Source: Pomphorhynchus laevis
Lineage: Eukaryota; Acanthocephala; Palaeacanthocephala; Echinorhynchida; Pomphorhynchidae
NCBI GenBank assembly: GCA_012934845.2
Contig: WNNJ02002588.1
Coordinates: 124,001 to 188,000, forward strand
Length of the DNA stretch: 64,000 bases
Direction of reading: 5' to 3'
Below the pieces are notes generated by a model. That model was not told the DNA's origin, searched no databases, and was given only the letters and a program-made list of their open reading frames with translations. Every line of letters starts with the position of its first letter. Within the stretch, counting starts at the first letter, position 1. Position numbers and translations under genes: made by a program. Of the stretch, positions 36,401 to 51,400 are shown piece by piece.

Positions 36401-39400
36401 TTTAATTACTAATAATAAATAATAATTAAAATAATATTGCATGAATTTTTAGAAAATAGTCGATGCCATCTTTTAATTATTGTGTTAGATCTGTTAAATA
36501 TTTCAATATTTTGGCAACTATTCGGTGCCATTTTCCGGACAATTTTGAGCTGTTAAATATTTTAAAGCTTCGGCAATTATTCAATGTCATCTTAGGATGA
36601 AATTTAAATAATTAAAAATATTTAAATAATTAATTAAAAATGATTTATCTCCTCAATTGATAATATTTAGCGATGAACAGTAACGAACAACGATCTTATC
36701 TAGATAAGGCAATTCAAGATGAACATTTGAACATTCGCCTATATAATCTTATCTTAATTAAAAAGTTATCTCGATTAACACAATTTATATGAAATTGAAT
36801 TGTATTATTTAAATATTTACCTGAGAATTAAATTGACAGTAGCGCCTTTAATTATGACTTCTTCTTCGATACTTTAAAAATTCATTATAACAATTTACTG
36901 AACATTTCAGATTTTCACAATTGACTAAACGTTAAATGATCTTATCTTAGAAATGATTTATCTCCTCAATTGATAATATTTAGCGATGAACAGTAACGAA
37001 CAACGATCTTATCTAGATAAGGAAATTTAAGATGAACATTTGAACATTCGCCTATATAATCTTATCTTAATTAAAAAGTTATCTCGATTAACACAATTTA
37101 TATGAAATTGAATTGTAATATTTAAATATTTACCTGATAATTAAATTGACAGTAGCGCCTTCTATTATGTCTCCTTCTTCGACACTTTAAAAATTCATTA
37201 TAACAATTTACTGAACATTTCAGATTTTCACAATTGACTAAACGTTAAATGATCTTATCTTAGAAATGATTTATCTCCTCAATTGATAATATTTAGCGAT
37301 GAACAGTAACGAACAACGATCTTATCTAGATAAGGCAATTCAAGATGAACATTTGAACATTCGCCTATATAATCTTATCTTAATTAAAAAGTTATCTCGA
37401 TTAACACAATTTATATGAAATTGAATTGTATTATTTAAATATTTACCTGAGAATTAAATTGACAGTAGCGCCTTTAATTATGACTTCTTCTTCGATACTT
37501 TAAAAATTCATTATAACAATTTACTGAACATTTCAGATTTTCACAATTGACTAAAAGTTAAATGATCTTATCTTAATAATGATTTATCTCCTCAATTGAT
37601 AATATTTAGCGATGAACAGTAACGAACAACGATCTTATCTAGATAAGGCAATTCAAGATGAACATTTGAACATTCGCCTATATAATCTTATCTTAATTAA
37701 AAAGTTATCTCGATTAACACAATTTATATGAAATTGAATTGTATTATTTAAATATTTACCTGAGAATTAAATTGACAGTAGCGCCTTTAATTATGACTTC
37801 TTCTTCGATACTTTAAAAATTCATTATAACAATTTACTGAACATTTCAGATTTTCACAATTGACTAAACGTTAAATGATCTTATCTTAGAAATGATTTAT
37901 CTCCTCAATTGATAATATTTAGCGATGAACAGTAACGAACAACGATCTTATCTAGATAAGGCAATTCAAGATGAACATTTGAACATTCGCCTATATAATC
38001 TTATCTTAATTAAAAAGTTATCTCGATTAACACAATTTATATGAAATTGAATTGGTAGCCCTAGTGTCCGCAAATTGCAATTCTGCAAAATGTACTGTTC
38101 AGCGTGTGCGATCTGATTATTTGCTCGATTATTTAATTATCTGATTATTTGCTCGATTAGTTAATTTAAGCGTTATCCTGGGCATTAATGACAAAGCATA
38201 AAAATATTCAACAACTTAAACACACGATAACTTTGAAGATGGCATTGAATAACTTTTAAAATAATGAAAAGGATTTTAATTTCTTTGTGGTAAACTTTAC
38301 CTTTAATTAGCCAAATAATAGGATAATAGGTAATATTATAATAATAGGTAAATATTATTGTAATATCATTAATATTAATAATATTACGTATTTAATTTGG
38401 AAATTAAAGCAATTAATTTGAAACAATTAGTAATTTTACAAGCTTGAAACTTTTATTTAAATAAAAACTTATGTTAAAAATACATAAAGTGTCATGCGTA
38501 AGTGAGAGCAAATATGAAAGACGAACAAAATACAATATTTTTATAAAATTGTTAATGCTCAAAATATGTAAGCATAAAATGTTCCAAACTACAGAAAATT
38601 TTGATTATAATATCAAAGAAATTTTATAATCTTACATTTAAAAAAGGTAATTGAAAGTAGTATAAAAGCAATTTCAAAGATGTTTCGATGGGTGGTAATA
38701 GTAGATCAATTATCGCTGACTTATTTTTAAGAAATAAATATAGTAATTATATTTAATATATAAATATATCTTATATATTTATTTAAGAAATAAATAAATA
38801 ATTATAGAATATGAATTTGTTCATAACTGATTAAAAAATAAATTTAAATTATATAAAGATAAATTATAATATTTATCTTATAAATTATAATATTTATATC
38901 AAAATATTTGATATAAATAGTATTTAAAAGTAGGGACATCTATATTTAGACAAGTAAAAGGTGTTCCAATGGGTGGTAATAGTAGCCCAATTATAGCTGA
39001 CTTGTTTTTAAGCTTTATAGAATATGAATTTGTTCATAACTGTGTAAAAACTAAATCTAAACAATATAAATATATGAAATATATGTTTCGATACATTGAT
39101 GATATATGTGTATTTAATTCTAATAATTTTTATTCAATTAGTGAACAAATTTATCCATAAAGACTTATTCTTAACAAAACCAATATTAATGATAAAGAAG
39201 GTGTATATCTAGATATGAACATTAAATTAACATTAACTAAAACTACTATTAATTTATATCGTAAAGATGACATATTTAAATTTACAAATATATTTATATT
39301 TCATAAATATATGAAATATATGTTTCGATACATTGATGACTGTGTAAAAACTAAATCTAAATTATATAAAGATAAATTATATAAAGATTACATAAAGATT

Positions 39401-42400
39401 ATTATATACATTAATAATTCATTACAAAAAGCATATTTTTGCATGAGCATTCATGCATACCATATAATATAAAATATAATACATTAAATAATGAAATTTT
39501 AAGAATTGCAACAATATGTAATGATATTGGCTTTCTTCAAAATCATTTAAATAATTTTAAATGATTAAATAGATGCATATTTTTAAATTTAAAATTGATA
39601 TTTAAAATAAGAGTCAATTTTTTGGATTGACTGATAAATAACAGACGAATATCTTTTATCTTTCGGGATTGTAATGATATTTATTTTCTTCAAAATCATT
39701 TAAATATTTTTATTTTTATATTAGGGTATTATAAAAATCCAAACGATAAATTGTAAAATATATAAATCTTGAAAAAATACAAAAAAATAATTTTAAACTC
39801 TTAAGTGAAAATTGTTTATCTATGAATAGTAAATAATAAACTTTTTGTGTTAAAATAAAAAAATTAATAACCCAATCTGAGGAATGAATCATAACATCAA
39901 TTTAAAATTTTAACAATTCAAAATTGTTAAAATTTTAATTTTCATCAATTTTAACATCAATTAAAACTACTTTTTATTTATATCGTAAAGATGACATATT
40001 TAAATTTACAAGAAACATATTTTTGCATGAGCATTCATGCATACCATATAATATAAAATATAATACATTAAATAATGAAATTTTAAGAATTGCAACAATA
40101 TGTAATGATATTGGCTTTCTTCAAAATCATTTAAATAATTTAATAGATGCATATTTTAAACTAGGGTACTATAAAAATAAAATCAAACAGAATATATTTA
40201 AATATATAAATCAACAAAATATTGTTAAAAATAAATTTTAACTTTAAAATTTAAATTCATAAAGATTATTATATACATTAATAATACATTACAAAAAACA
40301 TATTTTTGCATGAGCATTCATGCATACCATATAATATAAAATATAATACATTAAATAATGAAATTTTAAGAATTGCAACAATATGTAATGATATTGGCTT
40401 TCTTCAAAATCATTTAAATAATTTAATAGATACATATTTTAAACTAGGTTACTATAAAAATAACATTAAGCAGAAAATAGTAAAATATATAAATCAACAC
40501 AATAATATTAATAATAAATTTAAAATCATTAGCATAAAATTTTTATGGATAATAAATAATATACTTTGTATTAGAATAATATACAAGATAATCAAATTTA
40601 ATCAGAGGAAATACATCATTAGTATGTATACGGCCCCACTGCTATGCGGAATAGGTCGCGGAATAGGGGCCGAAACATGATAGCATAGCAGTTCCTCCTG
40701 ATGACCACTAATTCTTATTCTGATACAACAACGACTGTTAAAAAAATGTCAACTCATAAAAATGTTTGCCTATAATCGAACAGGCCGTTTGCAACGGCGA
40801 CGACGATGGGTTGCGATCGGATTAGCCGTGCAAGCAGAAAAAAGACGAATTATTAAACTTCAGAAAAGTGTAAACTTTGGTTTTCGAAAGTTAAAATTGA
40901 CTTTTATTTTGAATTTAATTTTTTTTACTTTACACATTTTTAACTTTACAATTTTAGTATTATTTTTAATTTATAAATAATTAAATTTATGTATACTCAG
41001 TTAGCTGATCTGATTATTGTTTAATTATTAATAATTATCATAAATAAAAAATTTATTAATCAATTGATTATTAAACAATTTATAAAAATTTAATATGGAT
41101 AATAAATATAAAATACTATGATAAATATTATTTTATAAAAATAAGGTACAAGATTATATTATATCGTACTTATAAAAATATTATAATATTATATCGTATT
41201 TATAAAATACGACATAATATTATTTACTATCAATATTGTTTCAGAAACACTGCAACTTTGTATTAGTACTTAAAATTAACATAAGATACTAAATAATAAA
41301 ATTTCAACAGAGGAAATAATCATTAGCATGTATATGGTCATGATGATATATTGAGTTATGGAACATGGGATCGAATCCTGATAGCGTGGCAGTTCCTCCT
41401 AATGACCTTCAATCTTTATTCTAATGCATTGTATATTATCTATTAATAATTCAAAGATATTCTTAACTTATAAAACCTGATACAATTACATAGGCCAGCT
41501 CATGTATTCGAATAAAGGTTTATAAAAATTCTGAATTAGAAAATAATGCGTAAGATATTTACATTTACAAAATAAATTAAATAAATAAAATTAATAGGAT
41601 AAATAAAATAAGATATTTACATTACAAAATAAGTTTATTTAATTTAAAAAAAGCTAGATTCAAAGTGAAATTATTAAACTAAACGAGTAATATTTAAGTT
41701 TCCAGCTTACTCTGGCGTCTGCTTTGTATAGCAATAGAATGTATTATTATACCCATATAGAAAAAAAGTAAAATTTGTTAAAAAAATATAGTCAATAAAT
41801 AAAAATGGGTGGACATAATCATTAGGAAACGGCAACAATTGTTTATATCTAATGCTAAATGAACTATTAAGATGTAAATATGCTCTTTAAATAAATGAAA
41901 AATATACGTTTCAAATACTGTCATAAAAATAGATTTTTGATATAAACATCATAAATATTAACATTTCAAATATGTCATAAATGCTGATATTTTAATACGA
42001 TATTTTAATGCTGATATTTTAACTTAAAAAATTCGATGGAATCCCACACATTAAAATTTTTATAGTTCGATGTTACATTAATGATTTAAATAAAAAATAT
42101 ATATTTTGATTACGTGAAATAAAATTCAATGAAATAATGAATTATACAAATTCATTTTTGTTTTATATTTATTTAATTATTTTAAATTGTCTCACATAAT
42201 TGTATCAACACTAGTTAATAACAACTATACAGTGCAAACTTTAATTGTATGCTAGAAGTCTAAAAACATATCAAAACCGTTCCTTTTCTCAAGTAATACT
42301 GAACGTTCTCTTTAACAGAGAAATCAAATATACATAAATTATGACAAATAGTTCACAATTTTGAGCCCCTAAACAAAAAGGAAGTGATTTAAGTAGCTAT

Positions 42401-45400
42401 CGAGAATTGTTGCAATAAAGCACTCAAATCGGCTTATAGTATATACCATGAACTGATCTATCAATGACCATAAAGTGATTGCACTGCATTAACATATTAA
42501 AACATTTTCTGTTCAATTACAAATTACATCATTTTTATAGTGTAATTTGATTAATTACAAAAGTTAGACATTCAGTTTCTTTTGTAATCAATAAAAATTG
42601 AACATAAAGATTTAATGAATAAAATGAGGTTAAGTTTTTGTAATAAGTGAAACTTAACACAATCCGGTATGCACAAACTTTTATGAATAAATATAATATT
42701 GTAAATTTAAATATACAATTTTAGAATATAACTTAATTATGGTCTTGTAAATGCAGCAATTATATATTGATAGTCAGACGGAATTAATCTATAAGCTAAT
42801 GTTTAAATCTAATCTGATGTTGATCTTTACATCTAGTTATAATACATAAATATATTCATAATAAAATATATAATTAAATTATAATTATAATATTAATTGA
42901 TTCATAAAAATACTAGGTAATTTATTTTTTAAGACCAATAGTTATTCTAATACATTGTGCAAAAGATTTAAAAGATTTAAAATATTATTATCTAATCTAT
43001 TATTCTATTAAAGTAATAGAATAATAGATTAATTAATTAATTTAATTAATTTAAATAAATCTTCTCTTGAAAAAAATTAAATAAAATTATTTTCTAAGAT
43101 AAAGATATTTCAATTTTTATAATTGAGGTAGCTTCGGTCAAGTGATCTAATGTGTCTTGTGACAATGAATATTTTCATTCAGTATTTATATCACAATTGA
43201 CTGAATTTCTATACGCATCTCAAAATTTTTAAATCATACCACGGAACCAGCGGTCAATGTTTAAATTGATATATTTAAGTTTGATTAAACATGAATGTTG
43301 GCTGTTTTGTGATATTAGTCATGAATTATTAAAATACGACGTAACTTAAATGTTAACTTTATTTTGACACATCCTGAATTATGACGACACATCCTACATG
43401 ACGACACACTGATGTTTTGTTCAAAAGCTTTGATTTTCATACTATTGAAAAGCATTTGATAAAAAACGGCACATGTGTACAACTTTAAAAACTTAACCTA
43501 AATGTGTTCTTTTAAGAAATTTTAGTGACTTTTGAAGATATTGAAATGGCATGAATTGTGGGAAAAGCCGAAATTTACGAAAAATGGACAATATTTCTTC
43601 ATTCTGTTAATTATTATCAATAATTGAAATCAATTAATATCATTTATTGATATTAATCGATATTAATATCAACTATCAATGTGTGTTTAAACTGTCAAAT
43701 ATCTTGATGTTTTGTCATTTACAATCTTTAGGATGTGTTTTTAAGCTGTTAAAGATTAATAAAAAATATTAAATATTTAAATACTTAAATATTTTATCAA
43801 AATTCACAATTAAAAATCGGTACGCGAATTAAAATAATAAATACTAAACCCATAATCCTCTTCCATTTCAAATATATAGTTTTCACAGGAACAAAGAAGC
43901 AGAAAAAATTATCCTTTATTTGATAAAATAATTCAATATTTCGATAGCTCTTGTTATCATCATCAGGATTACAATAAAAATTCAGTTTTACATTTTTGCA
44001 TCATCAGGATTACAATTTTTAATGTAATCCTGATAGCAGGAGCTATCGAAATATAAAATTTTAATCAAATAAAGGATAATTTTTCTGCTTCTTTGTTCCT
44101 GTAACTATATACAAGATTTAGAATAGTATAGTAATTAAAATGTATTGCGATTCTTCTGTATAGATTGTGGAAAAACATTAAAATACAATTGAATCTTGCT
44201 ATTTATATTATATATTTATATTTAATATTTTTATTGATAAGCAATGTAATTAATAATAAATTTATGAGACGAGCAGTAATTTTATTTTAAGTTCAAATCA
44301 TCCTAAATTGTTGAAGATAGATTAGAATGGAAACTGCCGATACGAGTTTTGTCATTTGGTAACATGGATCGCATCTGGTACTACTCGTATATCAACTATT
44401 TTAATACGAGCGTCAACACCGTGGTCTTGAGTAACTAGACTTATCAAAGTAATAGCTCATATCACTAATAGCTAATAAGTATGAAAATTCCAAAATTGAA
44501 GATTTCACAAATACTAAAGCGCTCAATATTTCGATCATCTATTTTTCTTTAAATGAGTAAAATGAATCAAATATCAGTATATTTTTATTTCAATACACAA
44601 AGGATTATAAGCTTTAGATGCTCAGTAGAATTTTATGTCGGATGCTGATTTGGAATTCGTGCTTTTAAAATTCTCTATAAAATCGAAATCGCATTATCTC
44701 CTTTGTTAATTATGGCACCGAGATCAGCCTCATTCTGTTGAGCACACGGTTTATCTTCTTCAGTTATGTTTTATATAAGATGCCGTTTTCTTTGTTTTTT
44801 AAGCGTTTACATAAATCAGAGTTACTATGATCAGAGAGTTAAATCATTGAACCTTCTTTATGGAAAAATACTAACTCGGTTAACTGATCTGATTAATCGA
44901 GATTAAACTGATAAAGAAGCACGTTCTCTGATGACCTGTGAATCTTAACTGAACTGTGAATTTTTATTTATTAACCTCAATATATTGTACGTACATATAT
45001 TATATAATGTATATAATTGTAATTAATGTATAATGAGCATTAAATATGAGCATTATATAATACATAATATGAGCATTACATCATATGAGCATAATATGAT
45101 TATACATTATATAATGTATAACGCTCAATATATTATCAATTTGTTTAAATTCTGAATTATTAATAAAATCTAAAGTTATTAGAAATCTTTAATTGAGGAA
45201 AATATTAAGATTAAGATTTACATTTTTTCATTTATTTTATATTAGGTTTAGAAGTAGGAGCCAAAGACTGATAAGGTAGCGGATATTTTTTTAACTCTTT
45301 TTTACCAAAAATTTAAAAATGGACCTTAAAAATATAACCAAGCATTTAATGAACCAATTATGCCATATTTTAGAAAAAACATTAGGGATGAATAAACATT

Positions 45401-48400
45401 AGGGATGTGGATTCGAGGTGTGTAAGAGCTTTTTATCGTAGTGGAAACCTAGAATTGTAATTGGATCAACAACTGGACTAGGGGCTAAATTTTAAGTTAT
45501 AAAAATTCTTAAGTTATAGAAATCTTTAATTATGGAAAATATTAAGAATTTCATAAATCAGTTCATTTAAATTTTGAGTTATTAAAAATCTTAAGTTATG
45601 GAACATCTGAATTAGAAAAATCTTAAAATTAAGATGCATGTAATTGATCTGACTTTTTGATAAATTTAGCTATAACTCGCTCTCTCTCTTAGTATTATAA
45701 GAGCGGTGTTACGAATATTCAAAACTCAGACTGACATACATTTCGTGAAAATTTGAATGTCTGCACTTAGCTAATTGCTTACTGTTCGAAAATACCAAAT
45801 AACACGATACCTTTATCAGAGAGCTCATTGAATCCAATGTTATCAGTAGTGATTGCCGTTACTGGACTCGAAAATGACAGATTATTTTTGTTGACATCAC
45901 TGTCGTAGTTGTTTTCTCGCGAAGCAAACTCATCAGGATCAGTCATTTTCTCAGACTGCATTCTCAGCCTTTCTTTTATATCAGTTTTCAATCTCAGCGA
46001 TTGTTTTAGAGCATAAGTGTTGAAATTTCAATGGCAAAAAAAACACAGATGCGGCTAGTTTTGATTTGCAAACGTTAAAAGCAACAGCGGCAGTAGAAGG
46101 ATTCAAAAAAAAGGATTGAACTGTTTCGTTGATATTGTTCCTGTTTCTAATATGAATTCCAGATGACTGCAGCACCCACTTACTGCCTATTATACACAGC
46201 AGGACATCGCAATTAGGTGTCCCCCTTTCTATTTTGAGTCAATACGAAAATCAGGATGTTGCTGTATCGGCTAAAATTGGAGTGTTTATGACACTCAACA
46301 ATCACGTATATTTAGAGCGGCATTCACAAATTGAGTGCAACACTGGCGTATGCAACAGCCCGATCGCCTTTGTAGCCAACGGCGTTCGATGATATATTTG
46401 CGTCAATCAAAATTGATGACTAATAGGGAGAAATCGCGCCTTAAAGTCCGTCTCGCAAATCTGAAAGAAGCATTGACCAACGACACGACGATTTTAGAAG
46501 AACTAAATCTTTAGCAAAAATTCATGCTGATTTTTTAAAGGTATTGTATAACAATTGAAGGGTTTTATTCGTCTGGATTTGTTGTTGAAAAAGTAATTAT
46601 CGAAATTAATTAAGAAAACTAAGTCAAATTGCTATGTGCGCTCTAATTATAGAGCGAAAACAAAAATATAGAAACCATTACGAAAAGCACCACTTATATC
46701 TGAATGCAGAAAACATTTCCTTTTGAAATGTACATGGAATTACTAGTTATATTACTACGACGACAGACAATGTGTGATGAAAAATACATGAAAATACATG
46801 CCACATTTTTCTTCCCTTAATCTGTCAATACAGTCTGCTCTATCTAAAACGAGAATTTTATTCTTAAGGGTCAGTGATTGGGTTGCTAGCTAAAATGGTT
46901 GCTTCTCAATCCACATAATGTTAAAACACCCGTGGAGACTAAATCTCGAGTGGTGACTTGATTTTTCAAAATCCATTTCTTAAAATACTGTTGGTCAATC
47001 TCTCAAAATGTCAAATACAATGGAATTCATCTGAAAACATTTTGTAAGGGCTAAATTCCTTGGACGATAACGCACGATAAGGTTGGCTAAGCTTTATCAT
47101 TCTATTTACTGCGGAGCCATATGAGCTGTTACACTTAAATATTACACTATCTACTATACAGAGCTAATTGATTGACATTCAATCTGATGTATGGGCTGGC
47201 AAAACTGGACAATACGAATGATTCAAACATTTAATTCACATTTTTGTATACGTTACATTAAATTTAAATCTTTCGAATGATGATAAATTCACTTGGAAGG
47301 TAAAATGACAACGTCATTAACACAATGGCGTTGCATCAAAATACGGTAAAAATGATAGGGAACTGATTAAAATTAAATATTATTTAAATATTATTATTTA
47401 ATTTTTATTTCTAATCGATTGTATGCTTTTAGAAAGTATGCTTTTAGAGAACTGATGTGAAAATTGAAAATTTCGACAATCAATTAAATTTCTCGGATGT
47501 AACATACAATTACACATTTGAAAAACAAATTTAAAATAAAAGTCAAATTTTATGAATTGACTAGTAAAGTCTATTTTATGTATAAAATCAGTCATGAGAA
47601 ACACTACAGCTTGTAATAAAACAAGTATTAGGGAGAACCGTCGCGTTAATCATCAATTATGTCGAAAAATACTTTGATGATTATTAATTATAATTAATTA
47701 GAGTTTAGAGAATTCATAAATTAACCTAATGTACTTTAAGAATATAAAATTATGACAGGAAAAGTTATTCAATTTGATTTAAATTGCATATCGCTTCAAA
47801 ACATTATTTATTGCTAATCAGATCAGCTAACAAAGTTTATGTACTTGATAAGTTAAAAATAATGCTAATTAAAATATAAATAATTAAATAAGAAAAAATT
47901 ATAATTAATAATTAATAATTGTTATAGGAATAAAGATTAGAGGTCATTAGGAGAAAGTGCTATGATATCAAATTTCAGCATGTATTCCTCGACCCAACCT
48001 AGCAGCGGGGTCGTTAAGTATTAAGTCATTAGTTAAAAAATTATATTTTATATCGTTATTAATGTATATCGATATTATTTTAATTATATTTTTCTTATTG
48101 TATTTTATTCGTTAATGTCTGGTAGTTTATCTAAATAACAATTTGATATTATTTAATATATTTTTATTTAAATACTTACAATTTAAAAAATATTTAATTT
48201 ATTATCTAATTGCAATTTAAAAAATATCTACTTAAAATTTAAGCAAATATTTAATTTGTCATTTAACTGTTATTTTTATAACAAATTATCATCAAAAATT
48301 AACAGATTACATTGATTTATCAGTTTCCAACTTGCAACCGTATTTATCAAAATGAATGCACAACCGGATTCATCAAACTTCTATGACACACATCATACCC

Positions 48401-51400
48401 TTCAGTATCTAATATGTTTTGAATCAAGGTGTATTGAGTTAAATCCATGAAAACATTAAATCATAGCTGGTTTCGAATGCGAAACATTAATAAATTAATA
48501 TTGTATATTTATATAAAAATATTAAAATTTTAAAATTACATATTAAAATTAGATATTGATAGTAAATTACATTTTATATTAAATTCGAATTATTGTTTAA
48601 ATCAATATTTAATATTAATATTTTTTCAATATATAAAAAATTGAAAATATTATTAAATATGTTAATTATATAAATTTTCCTTATTGTTCTAATATTATCT
48701 TATATGAGTAAATAAGCATATCGTTTAATTTTCATTCACTGCAAACTAACTTTTGTTATATTTGATTCGTAAACTTATAATATAAAAACAGTGTTGTGTT
48801 CTATTTATATAAAACCGATACTGTTTTATTTGGAACATTAATTATCCAGTAATTCGTAATTCGCGCTATATTTTGTAAGAAATATATTAATTGTTTTTGT
48901 GATGTTAAGTTAGTTTTGTGATGTTAAGTTAATAACCCAAATTATTGTAAGGGAGTGTTTTTATACATTATAATTTTAAATGATATTAATGCAAATCAAA
49001 TATGTTAAAATTTAAATTTATCCAGTTTATCGTAATGTAACGTCTTCTGAGCATAATAATTTATAAGAATATAAGTGAAAATTAAATATTTTAAAGTGAA
49101 ATTGCTTGGATTGTAATAACTTTTAAAAAATATTACTTTGATAGAATCATTATTAAAGATTAATTTCTTAAAATAATTTCATATTTTAGTATAAAAATGT
49201 TATAATAATTTATAATATCCTGAAAGTTTACATTAGGGTCGAATACAATTTGTTTTTGACGCACTATTCCCGAGACATCAAAATTCATAAATTTATAATA
49301 TTTTATAGTTCGGTAATCGACAAGCGTGGACATTACGTAGATCATATTTTCATCCATCATTTTATTTGAGATCTGGATAAGCTAGAGTTGGGCCCGATCC
49401 GGTTCGTGGGCCGAATAATATTCTAACTATTATCGTTTCCAATTAAATTTATTTCAATGAATTTTTTTATTTTCGCCGAATCACTTTAAATGAAGGGAAA
49501 TAGTATTCATTCAACTAATTCATTCAACAAATTCTAAAGAATTTGTTGAATGAAAATAATTTCGTTATAAAATGATTGTTTTATGTTTAATGTCTGATCA
49601 AGCTATCAACTAATTAGGTAAAACTCAAACAAATATCTCGTTTCAAGCAACAAAACAAAAACGGTTGACTAAGGATGAATTTAAAATCAATTAACAGTCC
49701 AGGGTTTTTACCAATGATATTTATTTGTAATATTGCATTACAACAATCCCATGACTTTTATTGTCAAAAAATCACATTTATACTTATAAAATGTTAAATT
49801 ATCCTAGAACAAATATCAATTTTTCGGTAAATATTAAATTATTTCTCTTTTATGTAAATATAATGCAATTCATCAACCTGTATGACACTTTATATAAGTA
49901 ATAAATAATGGATATGAATGTTGTATGTTATAAAGTTGGTAGAACCTATATCACAATTATAGACAAGTCGTATATAAATGATTACACAGCCGCAAAATTG
50001 ATTTATTTTTAGCTGATTTATTATTTATTTTTCATGATTTTTTCTAAAATATGTAAAACCTAATATAAAACTTTATTGAAAAAAAATGACTCATCGTTTT
50101 TTAATGGTGAATCTGTGCGCCGCCGAAATATTGAAAATAAATATGATAAATAAAAATGCGTTCTCGCCTTTGAATCATTCTGATAATTCCACAATAATTA
50201 AAATATTAAAAATTAAAAAATAAGTAAAATTTTTAAATTTGACAAAATAATTTTACATTAAGTTCAAACTTTATGGAATAAAATATCGGTCATTAGAATA
50301 AGCTATTGTTTTATCAGATTGATAATTCTTCTTATTAACATTGTGTATATTCTTAGAATCAAGTAGATTTATGTGATTGCACTGAACTGGCATTATAATA
50401 TCATCATATCGATTAAATATACGTTGAATTTATAGAAGTTATTAAATGGCTAGACTTTGCAAGATGATTCATAGTGTTGCTTAATTTATAGCATTTACAT
50501 CCAGAATAAAGCATTCAAATAATTTTAAAATTGATGATTAAATTTATAGTGCTATTGGTTCATAATGGGGAAATATCGAAAAGGATTGCAGTTTTATGAA
50601 CACATGTTCTTTGCCGTTTTTAGATATAAATCCATATGAATTTTGTGGTAATAAAAAAGAACGGGATGTTATTACAGAAAAATGCTTTCTGATATAAAGG
50701 AAACGTATTTTAAATTTAAAACAAACCTTTCAACATATACATAGATAATTTGGCACAAGATGATTTTCATCCAATAAATTGAATGTTAGGTGTTTCAAGT
50801 TTAAGATTTCGATATTTATTATACACATAATCATCAAATAACCTGTTATGGCCTCTATATTGATAGCAAACAGTGTACTTTGCAAACGTATGCAATGAAA
50901 ATATTAATTTAATGTATGAAGTATATTTGAATGAATCCTCGCTTTCCTAATTGCCTCAACACTTTGCAATTTAAGTAAACTGAATGTACTTATAGGTAAA
51001 GAGTGTTTAAGTTTGTGGACGTTAACTATCATACATATGCAGCAGATGTTGAAGAGATTTGTTAACGATACGTCGTAGTCCCAGAATTATTATCATTATT
51101 AAAAAATTCTTATATCTTAGCGTCTTGACATGGTTACAAAATGCTAATTATATAGTAATGGATAGTTTTGTCTTCTTTTGCATTTATTGACAGATGCAAG
51201 ATGTTAAAGAAAAGAAAAATCGTTCGGTGATTTTGTAGATAGCATACAACAAATTGATCATTAGATTTTTATTGCAAATTTGTTGAAATGATTTCTTTTA
51301 ATATTTATATCTAAATTAATATTTATATAATATAGAATGTATATTATAAATATAAAAGTTGGTGTTGAATAATATGTTTAATTTTATTGAATAATTAAAA

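Noticed and set aside
40306-40680. A 124-codon gene
   Set aside because: It is the end of a YIDD RT fossil that runs by chance into a SINE-like copy.
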